Assembly: GCA_029215795.1 (NCBI GenBank)
Contig: JARDYH010000001.1
Location: forward strand, 294,692,654 to 294,756,653
Reading direction: 5' to 3'
Source of the DNA: Anniella stebbinsi
Lineage: Eukaryota; Chordata; Lepidosauria; Squamata; Anniellidae
Length of the DNA: 64,000 nucleotides
The translations under genes and the position numbers were made by a program. The first letter of the stretch is position 1; the number at the start of each line of letters is the position of its first letter. The notes below the pieces were generated by a model. That model had not been told where the DNA came from and ran no database searches. It saw only the letters and a program-made list of their open reading frames with translations. Shown here in pieces: positions 21,791 to 32,667 of the stretch.

Positions 21791-22510
21791 AGCAATTTCA
21801 AGTGCCAATCCCCATGTAGCAAAAACAGCACTATCCATGCACAAAAGAGAGTGTCAGCAAACTTGGGAAAACACAAAATATTGTTTTAAGAAACCCTGAA
21901 AGGATTGAACATGCTCAGTGGGCATGTTCCACTTGTATATGAGCCTAAAAGGAAAACTCAGAATGAATTTAAACAAGAGATTCTAAGGACCAAGATTCAA
22001 TTCACTGAACAGGGCTAGGAGAGTACTGTGGTTTGCAGAAGTTTTTGAAAAGAAAAATTTGGCAAAGCACATTGCATTTGCTTTGCGAGCCATCGCTAGA
22101 ACTTTTCAATGAACTGATGTTTGCATTTCTCTTAAAAACCAGTAGAGGGCACCTTATGATCTTATATGCTGTATATGAGGAAATAATGAATATGAAGAAT
22201 ACATATCTAGCCTCATTTTATCAATAGTGTTCTCTTATTCAGAGAATGAATATTCTTCCTAAAGGGATATTGGGAACATTTATCTATATAATGGGTAACA
22301 TTTTCAGATAATATCTGTGTTCTTTTGAAGGGGAGGAACTGTATGGGCTATTTTATAGCAAAGCTGTGAATCTTTTTTCCATAAGTAATTTCTAAAACTT
22401 TTCTATAACTAAATTCTTACTTGCATCCTGAAACATACACAACAGTTACACTTTGGGTTTTTTTAATAGAAATATATCCCGCACCTGAATATATATTATG
22501 AAGTGAGGCA
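21791..22510. other. Unassigned sequence
   Basis: AT-rich, without recognisable element ends. Confidence 0.4.
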
Positions 22511-23203
22511 TATAAAGGTAGGCTGACCAAATGAAAAGGAGAACAGGGCTCCTGTATCTTTAACAGTTTCATAGAAAAGGGAATTTCAGCAGGTGCTATT
22601 TGTATATATGCAGAACCTGGTGAAATTACCTCATCATCACAAAGTTAAAGCTGCAGAAGCCCTGCCCTCTTTTGTACATGGTCAAGCGGACAGGGCTCCT
22701 GCTGCTTTAACTGTTGTGATGAAGAGGGAATTTCACCAGGTTCTGTATATATACAAACGACACCTGCTGAAATTCTCTGTCCTTTGCAACTGGCCCCCTC
22801 CACAAGGATGCGCTTTTGCGCCCGGTTCGGGGATTATGTGCATTTTCGCGGAGGCGCATTTACGCCTAATCCCTCTGCACGGGAGGCGGCGAGAGGCGGC
22901 GAAGCGCATTAATTGATGTCCAAAAAGCGCTTTAGAAGACGTTAATGCGCATAATCGCTTGTTCACACGGCGAAAATGCGCTTTAACGGCCGGAGAAAAA
23001 TAAAAGTCACTATTTAACGCGCATTCGAAAATGCGCATTATCGGGGAGATAACGCGCCTGTACGCCCGTTTTGCGCTCCGCTGGTGTGGAGGTAAAATTT
23101 ATAATGAGCCTTCAAGGCTCATTAAACGTCTCGTGTGGAGGAGGCCACTGTTAAAGATACAGGAGCCCTGTCCTCCTTTTCATATGGTCACTCTATATAA
23201 AGG
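22511..23203. mobile_element. hAT-like palindromic MITE (dimer) carrying a nested insertion
   Basis: The outer element is 22519-23195 (677 bp). It starts TAGGCTGACCAAATGAAAAG and ends CTTTTCATATGGTCACTCTA, with a perfect 8-bp duplication TATAAAGG (22511-22518 and 23196-23203). Removing the 355-bp insertion at 22792-23146 and one copy of its 3-bp duplication leaves 319 bp, the length of the dimer at 1864-2182. It has the same layout: a monomer followed by an inverted, end-truncated second copy. Confidence 0.9.
22789..23149. mobile_element. CpG-rich Harbinger-like MITE nested in a hAT MITE
   Basis: The element is 22792-23146 (355 bp). It starts GGCCCCCTCCACAAGGATGC; from the other end the terminus reads GGCCTCCTCCACACGAGACG. 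A 3-bp duplication ACT flanks it (22789-22791 and 23147-23149). The interior carries many GCGCATT/AATGCGC words in both orientations, and CpG is well preserved, unlike the surroundings. It has no coding capacity. The 3-bp duplication and GGCC start suggest PIF/Harbinger; the family is my inference. Confidence 0.7.
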
Positions 23204-23280
23204 TTCTAAATACAATGAAATGAAATTTTAAAAAAATGGCCTTAAAAAATTCGCTAGCCATTTCCTTTCTTCTGTGTCTT

Positions 23281-23402
23281 GGGCAGGATCTACATTACTG
23301 CTTTATAACAGTTTGTAATGGTATTGACAACTGTTGGGACCCATGACAGATTTTATTTACTGTTTTCAAGCTGCTTTAAAACTGCTTGGTGTAGATCTGG
23401 CC
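23281..23402. mobile_element. Decayed Harbinger-like MITE
   Basis: The right end, TGCTTGGTGTAGATCTGGCC, matches the terminus of 48152-48373. The left end, GGGCAGGATCTACATTACTG, is degraded. The centre keeps GACAACTGTTGGGACCCATG, which parallels GACAACTGTTGGGGGCCATT in the other copy. Confidence 0.65.
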
Positions 23403-23815
23403 TTTACCACATTTATCTGAATCTTGCCTACATTACATATTTAAACTGCTTTTTCGCAAGAATACTGAGGGGTGGTGCAATTTTGTGTGTGAGTTTTTGA
23501 GAGCACTTGTATGTTCTCACAGAACTACAGTTCCCAGGATTCCAGAGTTGGGAACTAGATTCCCCTCTGGTGCTTTTGGGCCAGGAAACTTTTATCCTAC
23601 CATGTTTGTGTAGCAATAAGTTCTGTTGGTTTGGTTTTGTCCACCACTCAAGCTGCAACTCCTCAACCAAGGTCAGCGCCAGGTTTGACAGGGCCCTCAG
23701 GAAGGACCATGGCACAGGCTCTAGTTGCAACATGGGCGGATGAACGTCTGGCTTAGCTTTATTTATTTATTTACTTAGCTGCTGTTGCTACAATGATTGC
23801 GACAACATCAGTAAG
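23403..23815. other. Unassigned sequence
   Basis: ACTACAGTTCCCAGGATTCC near 23523 is a word common in vertebrate MITEs, but no second arm was found. A (TTTA)n run lies at 23758-23775. Confidence 0.4.
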
Positions 23816-23816
23816 C

Positions 23817-23961
23817 CAGTGAGCTACAGCCTCTCAGCCCAACCTACCTCACAGGTTGTCGTTGTGAGGATAAATTGGAGAGGAAGATTATATATGCTGC
23901 CTTGGGTTCCTTGGAAGAACCCAAGGTGGGATATAAATGGAATAAATAAATAATAATAAAT
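23817..23961 (+). mobile_element. tRNA-derived SINE, 5'-truncated
   Basis: It contains CTCAGCCCAACCTACCTCAC, then TTGTGAGGATAAATTGGAGA, and ends GGTGGGATATAAATGGAATA with an AAAT-type tail. It lacks the tRNA-like head present at 17203-17428. Confidence 0.75.
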
Positions 23962-23964
23962 CAG

Positions 23965-25955
23965 CATCAGAACTGCCTCTAGTTAGCAATCACTGTCTGT
24001 AGCAATTATCTGCCATTTTAATTCTCCCAAAATTCCCTGGGCCCCTGGAAATACATTGGGGCCCAGAGGCTTTGTGGGGGAATTAATATTGTGGCTATAG
24101 CTGCCCAGAATCCAGACTGGATGAATGAAAAATGGTGGCTGCTCAGTGCTAAGAGGAACACTGGGCCTGGGAGGCTATTTTGGGTTGAGGCAGAGCCAGT
24201 AGTGGCTTCTCTTGAGAATCTGTGAATGTTAACATCTGCCAAACGCTGATGCCAGCCCTGTGTTCTTTGATGAACACATATCTATATCTGTATCTATAAA
24301 TACTTGGCATTTCCACCTATGTATGGCCCAGGTTTGCATCAGAATGCCTTCTTTGTAAATCTCCTTTCTTAAGTGTTAGATCTCCTGTTCATCAAATTAT
24401 CAGCTTTTATGGAACAAGTAAGCAGAATCTTGATGCCCAAACATAACCTAGAAGAATTCTTCACAACAGAAATGCAAGCGGCTCAGTTTGTTGGAAAACG
24501 AAGAACTGCATCAATTCTCCTGGGATATGATCCTGTGGCATCAAGGACTGTAAAATATTTCACACCTGAGACTTAAACCTCTGATCTATCCATTCCTAAT
24601 GGCAGCTTAGCTCATTCCCTGTGGTACTATATATACAAATAAGCCTACAATTAGTGCTACATTACAGGGAAAGAAGGAAGGCCTCAATTTTTCACTTATT
24701 TAGTTTTACAATCCTGGTAAATTGTAGAATGAATTGAGCTTTCTTTTTAAAGGACTGAATGTCCTGAAACACTTGACAAATTCTATTCTTTACCTTAAGA
24801 AGGAACATATACTTAATGTATAAATCCACGTAGCCTTTTAATTTCTTTCTTCCCTCTCCAAAAGAAAAAGAAAAGAAAAAAAGAGGAAAGTGGAAAAAAC
24901 ATATAATAGGTCATTATTTGCTGCTGCTGCTACTGTTTATGAAAGCCCTCTCAAAATGAGCAAAGTGAAGAAAAGATTCCCAGTATCTGTTTTATGTAGA
25001 CAGAGCCATATTCTGATTTGCCTCATGAATCTTAAAAAGAACATTAACCACCACTGTAATAAATTGTGCAACTGACAGAGCACCGTGCAAACATTAATTG
25101 TGCAGTCATTTTCCCTGCTGTTTTTTTTTTTAAGTCATGCTCACTCAACTAAGCTGGCATTCCAAATATTGCCTGAAACAGAAAAAAAGAAGGGAAAAGA
25201 ATACAAATACAATCCTAACTAACCCAAGTAACAGGCCCAAGCAACCCTACACTGAAATTAAGGGGAGTTGCATCATAGTGTTCTTCCATAGTTCTTTGAG
25301 CGGGCCAAATGCAGGGGAGATTTTCTAATGTGTAGCATCCACCGGGTACCACTGGTCTTGCAATGCTGGACTGTGTCAACTGTGTGTGTGTGTGTGTATC
25401 TAAAGAAAGAAAGCATCATCTTATTTTGCTGGTGGAAAGCCTCGAGACGGAAAATCAATTTCAGCAAACCACTAAATTCCCCCCCTACATTGTGTATCCT
25501 CTGCGTACAGCTCCTCAGTGTCTTCTAAAGCCAGCACCTTCAAGCCATTTAGCAGCTTCCATTAATTATTTACCAGCTAAATATAGCAGACAAGCCACCA
25601 CCACCCCTCACCCCATCATAAACCACGCCATTCATACTCCTTTCCTTCCTTCTTTTGACAGACAAAGAAAAGTGTTGAATACAACCACACTTGCACTAAA
25701 ATGCTGTGAGAGCACAGACTTTTATGAATCCAGAGAAGCTGCGGGGCAGAATTTGAGCAGCAAAAAATGGAATGAACAAGCAAATAAAATTTCAAAACTT
25801 AGCAACAGATAAAAACGTCTTTCATTGCGCCTATAGTTCAAAGAATGCAGACTAGCAATCAAGCCCAGATCAGACATATATTTAGGAGGACAGCTTGTCA
25901 CAGCTGCCAGTGAAAGCTAGATTTACAATATATATTTTGTGAAGCAAATTGCTAT
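23965..25955. other. Unassigned AT-rich sequence
   Basis: A (GT)n run lies at about 25381-25398. Plus-strand frames at 24373-24576 (67 codons) and 25363-25812 (149 codons) have no recognisable domain, and the second runs through the GT microsatellite. No gene is called. Confidence 0.4.
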
Positions 25956-25959
25956 AATA

Positions 25960-26200
25960 TAATTTACCGCTCTGAATGCCTTTAATGGTTGGAACGTTAA
26001 AATTCAGAAGATGCTCACACATGCTCTTGCCTTGCAATGCTGTTTTGACATGACGTCCGTTTCAAAGTAATTAGCGCTCGCTAATTGCTATTTTTACTGG
26101 GTTACCTTTTTTTGCATATGAGCTTGAAGAACATTAGCTTGCAGTTTTCTTTCAGAGATGACAGAGCAAAAGCTGTAAAGAAACCATCTTCTACATGCGT
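25960..26200. promoter_or_regulatory. Candidate conserved non-coding element
   Basis: A repeat-free stretch holding the 18-bp palindrome AATTAGCGCTCGCTAATT (26069-26086), whose TAAT cores fit homeodomain binding. A half-CRE TGACGTCC lies 18 bp upstream. Conservation cannot be tested here. Confidence 0.25.
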
Positions 26201-26965
26201 TTTCAGAGGATGAAAGCAAATGATACATGGTTTAATTGAGGGTTTGGAAAACTACTGGTGGAAACAAACCAGCAGTCCTCTCAGATCTACCATGGGTTTG
26301 AGTTTGAAAGTGACAGCCTTATTTGGGGGGGGGGGGGGATTGTGCAGTTATTGCTTGTCATTAACTAAGTGGCATTCTACCTGCTGGATCTTTATCCTCT
26401 AAATACATAAAAGTATGTGGAAGACTGACTAGAGTGCATTTGGTCTATTAAGGGTATTATACTATATGGATTTTAGAAATATCCCCATACAAGACCTGAT
26501 CTGCTGATGAGGGCTTTTCACCAAATTGTGTGCTCAAAGAAATTTAGCTTGGTAGTTCACCCCTTACATCCAGATTCCTGTCACCCAGATCCCTATCTTC
26601 TGGGGATCTACTTTTGGTAGGCCAACTCAAAGATCAAGCTTTCAAAATCTCCAGATCTTTTCATTGGATAAGAGGCTGCAACAAGCAGGCTGGCAAGGCA
26701 GGAGGACAAGGAAAAGCTGACTTAATGTTATTGTCCAGATGTCTGCATGGTCAGAGACTTGAGAAGATATGGAGGAGGAGGGGTTGCATACATTCAAATG
26801 TAGGGCTCTGCCAAGTGATGTGACAGTGGCCCCTGGGAGCACTGGGAAGAAGAAATTGTAGATCCTCCATTTCTGAAAGTATAAAATCCAGTTGCTAACT
26901 CAAAACTGTCTCCATCATGGGCAAACCAAACAGGCTCCATGGTTGGTGGAAAACAGAAATAGAGA
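26200..26965. other. Unassigned sequence
   Basis: Includes a poly-G run at about 26325-26338. No element or exon recognised. Confidence 0.4.
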
Positions 26966-26967
26966 TC

Positions 26968-27292
26968 AACTAGACTAGAGTGGCCAGATAAAATCCAGGT
27001 CAGGGCTCATGTAACTTTAACAATTGTAGAGAAAAGGGAATTTCAGCCAGTGTCATTTGTATGCAATTAGTTCCTGGTGAAATTCCATCACAACTGTTAA
27101 AGTTGCAGGCACTATATTAGAGTGACCATATACAAAAGAAGGCAGGGCCCCTGCAACTTTAACTGTTGTAATGAAGAGGGAATATCACCAGGAACTAAAT
27201 GCATACAAATGACACTGGCTGAAATTCCCTTTTCTCTACAACTGTTAAAGGTACATGAGCCCTGACCTGGATCTGGTCACCCTAAACTAGAC
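26968..27292. mobile_element. hAT-like palindromic MITE, inverted-dimer form, with TSD
   Basis: The element is 26976-27284 (309 bp). It starts TAGAGTGGCCAGATAAAATC and ends TGGATCTGGTCACCCTA. A perfect 8-bp duplication AACTAGAC flanks it (26968-26975 and 27285-27292). Internally, TAGAGTGACCATATACAAAA near 27118 marks the junction of the two inverted halves. It is the closest match in layout and sequence to 1864-2182. Confidence 0.9.
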
Positions 27293-27835
27293 TGTCTTTA
27301 TATTAACGGAGCTGAAGATAAATTTAGATGCTGTGCAAGGAAAAAAAAACAATTGAGTGAACCAAATAGGGTAAGTTTACTTGGTAGTTGGAGGGGACAA
27401 ACCCTCAAATAATGAAGTCTCAGCTTAGGTGGTATAAAATCCTCTTCATCCAGTGAACAGTCTCACTGTTGAATGGCTGAATTCAGTATTCTTCAAGTCA
27501 TACAAAAAAAAAAATCCAAACAAACGCAGTTGTGCTGTCCATAAGAAAGAAAAAAAAACCAAGATCCATATAGTGTAATATCTTCATTAGACTAACACAA
27601 GGATTACAAAATTTGTAATATCTTTCAAGATCTTGAGATTTCTTCATCAGGCAAGATGTTGTAAAGAGAGGTTGGGGTGGGTAGAAGAAATGTCAACCAC
27701 TGGTGACACAGGCGGGGGGGACACAGACATGAGTATGAAGAGGTCTTGCAAAACATCACCCATGAGGAACTGGGACAATGCATTACTAAAGGGGGAATTG
27801 GCGGTGTTATTCTCAACTCATTTCCTAATTATGCC
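27293..27835. other. Unassigned sequence
   Basis: Several A-runs and a GGGGGG run. No gene seen. Confidence 0.4.
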
Positions 27836-27837
27836 TA

Positions 27838-28296
27838 ACATGGACTTCTGTCTTTTTTCACAGCAGCTGCACATTGGGTCGACATTTTCATTGAGCTGTC
27901 CACCACAAACCCAAGATCTCTCTCTTGGTCAGTCACTGCTAGCTCAGATCTCAACAGGTTATACTTTAAATTGGGATTTTTTGCCCCAAGGTGCATCATT
28001 TTATTTAAATTGAACCACATTTGCCATTTAGATGTCCACTCTCCCAGTTTGGAGAGACCCTTTTGGAGCTCCTCACAATCCCTTTTTGTTTTAACCATCT
28101 TAAATAATTTGGTGTCATTGGCAAATCTGGCCACCTCACTGCTCACTCCTAATTCCAGATCATTTATGAACAGGATTTTACTACACTCAGCAGTATATAA
28201 ATGATTACACTCTTCAATTGGGAGAATTTACCATTTATTCCTACCCTCTGTTTTCTGTTTTTAACCAATTACTGATCCATAAGAGGACCTCTCCTC
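27838..28296 (-). mobile_element. CR1-type LINE, RT catalytic region
   Basis: The minus-strand frame reads SEVARFANDTKLFKMVKTKR, DCEELQKGLSKLGEWTSKWQ and LAVTDQERDLGFVVDSSMKM. This is the CR1 segment around the FADDTK box. The box reads FANDTK, so the first catalytic aspartate is replaced by asparagine. A SINE begins at its upstream edge (28303). Confidence 0.85.
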
Positions 28297-28302
28297 TTGT
28301 TC

Positions 28303-28530
28303 CATTTATTTATTGTTAAATTTATATCCCACCTTTTTTCCTCTTGCAAGGAACCAAAGACAGCTCACATAGTCCTCATCTTCTCCATTTTATACTTACA
28401 ACAACTCTGTGAGGTAAGTTAGGCTGAGAGTCAGTGACTAGCCTAAAGTCACTCAGTGAGCTTCATGGTTGAGGGGAACTAGAAGAAGCTGGATCTCCTA
28501 AGTCCCAGTCCAACATTCTAACCACTACCC
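28303..28530 (-). mobile_element. tRNA-derived SINE, near full length
   Basis: On the minus strand it starts GGGTAGTGGTTAGAATGTTG (tRNA-like head) and contains GACTTTAGGCTAGTCACTGA. The tail region includes GGTGGGATATAAATTTAACA and ends in a TTTA repeat. It is the same family as 17203-17428 and lies immediately beside the CR1 fragment. Confidence 0.75.
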
Positions 28531-29764
28531 AACACATTGTTCTGCTGAACTTACTACATTTGTTTGCTGACTTCAGTGGATTGGTTTGCTGACGTCACTG
28601 CAATGCACAGGGCATGCTAGCATAGGTAGTGCTTGCATTTCTAGAAATTGTACCCCACCACCCCAAAAAAATCCATTAGCTAGCAGAGGGATATCTCAGT
28701 AAGAACAATCTAACACAGTTGGCTCCAGTTGTGTTGATCAAAGACAAGGTGACACTTAAGCTTTCAAAAAGGGCTTCCTTCCTGTTTAGTTGACTGGTGA
28801 AGTCTTACTCTGTGCTGACCAGAATAGGTTTAGGTCCCATCTGTTAGACATACAAATTACTGATGTAGTATGCAAATTTCATAACTTTATCCTCCACAAA
28901 TTTCAAGTGGCAATTTCAACTTACCTTTATTGGTGGTATGGGAAAGAGCCTATCTATTTCATAAAGACCATGCCTATGGCTGAGACTGCTGACTCTACTT
29001 ATCCTACCATAAGATAAGTCGCTTTTGAATAGATAATCTTCTTCTTGATTTGTGATTCTCCAAATGGATTGTCATTTTAAATTACTGGCAGAGAGTCCAG
29101 AGCCAGGGATTGGTACTAGAGTTGGCATTTCAATTATATTTGGTATTTCAATTAAACAAGAAATGATATGTGGCTTTGAATATTAATATGTATCCATTAA
29201 TCCAAAAATTGCCATGAACCTGGCTGTTTAATTTTTGTCCGTATCTGAAAAAGAAGGAATGGAATGGAAAGTAGTAAACTCAACCATGGAAAGCTTTTGA
29301 GATTATTTTACAGACACTCTGCTAAGAATTTAATACAATGTGTATGAGGAAAATTGAACAAACTGATTGATGATAAACCAACAAATGCATTTGAACTGCT
29401 TTATTTTACTATTTTAAATACAGTGGTAATGACATATTATTTTTTTAAAAAAATATCAAGGTGTTACATCAAATGCACTGATATTAAAAACTTAAGACTA
29501 GACATATGATGAAATTAGGATGAGAATAGGGAAAAAATCAGAATTGTAACTTCCTAATTCTGAACTTGAACTCAGAACTGACCTGTAAGTCAAGTACCTG
29601 CTTCTGGACCAAGACAGAGCCAGGAGTATAAATATTTTTGTACAGATATTGCAACCATGGAAACACGGAATACTTGGAAGTCAGCTGTCTGTAGTATTTA
29701 GTAGGGGCCAGCTTTGAGTAGAACTCCCTCCCCACCGCACCAAGCTCTCTGCACTATGCTGGAG
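28531..29764. other. Unassigned AT-rich sequence
   Basis: No gene, terminal repeat or tail recognised. Confidence 0.4.
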
Positions 29765-29765
<1 letters not shown>

Positions 29766-29800
<35 letters not shown>

Positions 29801-29834
29801 ATCTACCTACCTACCTACCTACCTACCTACCTAC
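29766..29834. repeat. Compound (TCTA)n(CTAC)n microsatellite
   Basis: About nine TCTA units, then about eight CTAC units. Confidence 0.97.
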
Positions 29835-30964
29835 AATTATTCCTAGATTCTCAAACAAATTTCTCTGGGAGGATATAAAACATTTAGAGGGAGAACACAA
29901 GGGAATGAGGAAGAAAAGAATACTGGGGCAAGCAGATTGTTCTTCTACTAAAACTGGAGGAATTGAATATCAACTGATCTCCATTACATTTGTGAGCATG
30001 ACTGCACTCTGACATCTTCATCACCCTGGTTTGGGAACAAGGGAGTTCAGGAGGAGCTTTGTTCTAATGATGTTTTCCTTTACAGGAATCAGACGTGTTG
30101 TGTTCCTATTAACACCCAGGTTAGATCATTGTCCTAATCCACAGATCCTCATACATTCTCTCTGACTCAGGTTTGTATCTATGGCAATTGAGGTCTTGTT
30201 GGCTCTGAGATAATTTAGGGCTCGGGGTTAGCAAACTAATTTCTGCACTGAGACTGTCACACAGGATACTATTCTGCTTTCGATCTGCTGTTTTATATAA
30301 CAACATGCTATTCTGATTCTCTAAGTACTACTAAACTGGCTTTGGATGTTATGTAATGTATTAGGAGAGTAGGAGAGAAACAACAGTGACCATCACAGTT
30401 ATAAGTTTTCTATCCCTGTCTATAGAATGCAACATGATTATGGGAACATAATAGGCATGCATGGTGTATTACAATATCCAACTTTCCACAGAAAGGTCAT
30501 GCTGGCACCAGAGGTACAATCAAAGCTCAGCAGAAAACCTCTCTTTCTGTGCCTTTTGGGGGTTTGTGCCCATAGCCAGCCTTTATCTATGGGTTTTGCT
30601 CTGGCTTATTTCTCCAGAAGATGTGATTCCAGAAACCAATCTGATTGAAAATGGAATAAGTGAAGCTCAGCCCTCTTCCTGAGTCTCTCAAAGAGGCAGG
30701 GACCCAAGCTTTTATAGGAGTCTCTATAAGAAAACCCTGGCAAGAGCCTAAATCCTGACGAACAGGTTACTTCTAGGGCACACAAGAAACTGAACAGGTT
30801 ACTTATAGGGCATGCTAGAAGCTCAACCATATTAGGTTGAACTTATGATGGTATCTCTTTTTCAGAAAAGGGAGGATTATATATATATATATAGTCATTA
30901 AGGTGGTGTCCAGGTCTTAGGGATCTTCAGCAGAACATTCACCTTGCTGGGACATCATTTCCTG
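29835..30964. other. Unassigned sequence
   Basis: Contains GGTTACTTCTAGGGCAC and GGTTACTTATAGGGCAT at 30766 and 30800, a local 34-bp direct repeat with ACAGGTTACTT cores, and a short (AT)n at 30879-30892. Confidence 0.4.
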
Positions 30965-31145
30965 GGATGATACTGAGTGGAGCACTATCTGCAGGTTGCA
31001 TGTACTTTCCAAACAAATATATTTCTAGTCCACGGGGTGCCAGACATTGATGGGACTTTGGGACTAAGAAAACAGAATAGCTAAAGGAATAAACACACAC
31101 TCAAACACAAAGGCAATCTAAAAGAAATCAAATTTCATGCTGAGA
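30965..31145. repeat. Unclassified dispersed repeat B, copy 1
   Basis: Shares ordered blocks with 32465-32665: AGCACTATCTGCAGG, ATTTCTAGTCCACGGGG, GGGACT...AAGAAAACAGAATAGCTAA, AAAGGCAA and TTTCATGCTGAG. The two lie 1.5 kb apart in the same orientation. Confidence 0.6.
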
Positions 31146-32462
31146 CTTTCATCAGAACATTCACCTAGCTGGGGAATCAGTTCCTGGAATGCCACCCTTG
31201 CTTCCTGGGCTACAGGCATAAAGCCAGCCTTGCTCCTCTTCCAGAGTGGCAACCTGCCATTACAAATCCTTCCCCCTCCCAGCTGGCTGCCCTATTGTTG
31301 CCCAGTCTTTGTGCCAGGGAAGGACTAACAGCTTCTTCCTGCTGTCCAAAGGGCCACGGTGATGTCACTGTTTGGCAGGGACTCTCTCTCATTGGCAGGT
31401 CACCCAGAGATGCTCATACCCTTCCTTGACTCATTCTCATTGTTCGCTCTGATCTGTTACATGCTCTAACCAACACCACGCCATCAACATTTTGCATTCA
31501 GCATAATAGGATAAAAGTAAGGGAACACATTTATTTTATTTATTGCATTCTGGTAGAATCAGGTTTTCTAAGTTTTTCAAACAATCTAGATCCTTTAAAA
31601 AATAATAATACCAGAACCAAAGGAATGGTGGGGTGGGGAGAAAGGCTATGAAAAATCAAGGAGGCTAATTGGGTGGAAGAGCAGTGAAAAGGACATGGGA
31701 CAGAATTCAAAGGAGAGATATATGCAGAAAAGAAATGTGCATTTATCTGGATATCTATATGCCTCATCTGGCTTCTAAGATTTCACCTGAAGTTTCCCAA
31801 AGTTTCCCATAAAACATTAAGGTCTGTAGGAATGTGCTGGGTTTTTTTCTCTAATAAAAACAAACATACCAGATTCTATGCTTGGATACTGTAGATGGAA
31901 GATACCAATATAGAACTGCACACATTACCAAGGGGCGACAGTACAGTCAGCAACATTTAAACAAAGGGGATACACAGTCATTACAAGTATTGCTTGGCTT
32001 CTTATTGTGAATTTTCTGTGCAGATCAGGCTCTACAACAGTGTGGTCCAGCTAGGACACCAGGTGGCATACCGCTCAGATCAATAACGGTGTCCAATTGT
32101 AACAAAATAAAATGACCCACTGGAAGAAATGGCTCCCGCGGGCACTACAAATCCCAGAGACATTTCTCTTCTCCTGGCATGCTCTGCATTCTAAGTCCTT
32201 ATGATTGTTTCCAGAGCCACAGACCTGTCATCTCATGCGTGCATTAAACGGATGATATTTTTCTGAGATAAGCACCTTCAGAACCCCATGTGTAAGCACG
32301 TGATGCATGGATTGGAAGAGCCTCTTCACTCCCTTGCGGTGGCTGACTAGCAAAATTATGTGCGCCATAAGTTACTTTCATAAGACAGTTTAGTGGTCTT
32401 TTGCCGTTCTTAGACATAGATAGGTAAGAGGGAGGAAAAGGTAAACTGCACTCCATATTTCT
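31146..32462. other. Unassigned sequence between two copies of repeat B
   Basis: GAACATTCACCTAGCTGGGG (31156) echoes GAACATTCACCTTGCTGGGA (30933), suggesting local duplication around repeat B. No gene seen. Confidence 0.4.
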
Positions 32463-32464
32463 TT

Positions 32465-32665
32465 TATTCTAGTGTAAAGGTGGGCAGAACACCATCTGCA
32501 GGCTGAAGTAAGTACATTTCTAGCCCATGGGGAGGCAGATATTAAAGGGACTATAAGACGAAGATATCTAGAATAGCTAACGGGCTAAAAGCAAAAACAA
32601 AACAAAAAAACTACAAGAAGGCAAAGAAAAAGAAACCCAAATTCATGCTGAGTATTTCAGGTTGT
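32465..32665. repeat. Unclassified dispersed repeat B, copy 2
   Basis: Matches 30965-31145 through CACCATCTGCAGGCTG, ACATTTCTAGCCCATGGGG, CTAGAATAGCTAA and AATTCATGCTGAG. It is more A-rich in the middle. Confidence 0.6.
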
Positions 32666-32667
32666 AT

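Noticed and set aside
24373..24576. A 67-codon frame that looks protein-like
   Set aside because: No family is recognisable, there are no splice sites in sensible places, and its length is expected by chance in AT-rich DNA.
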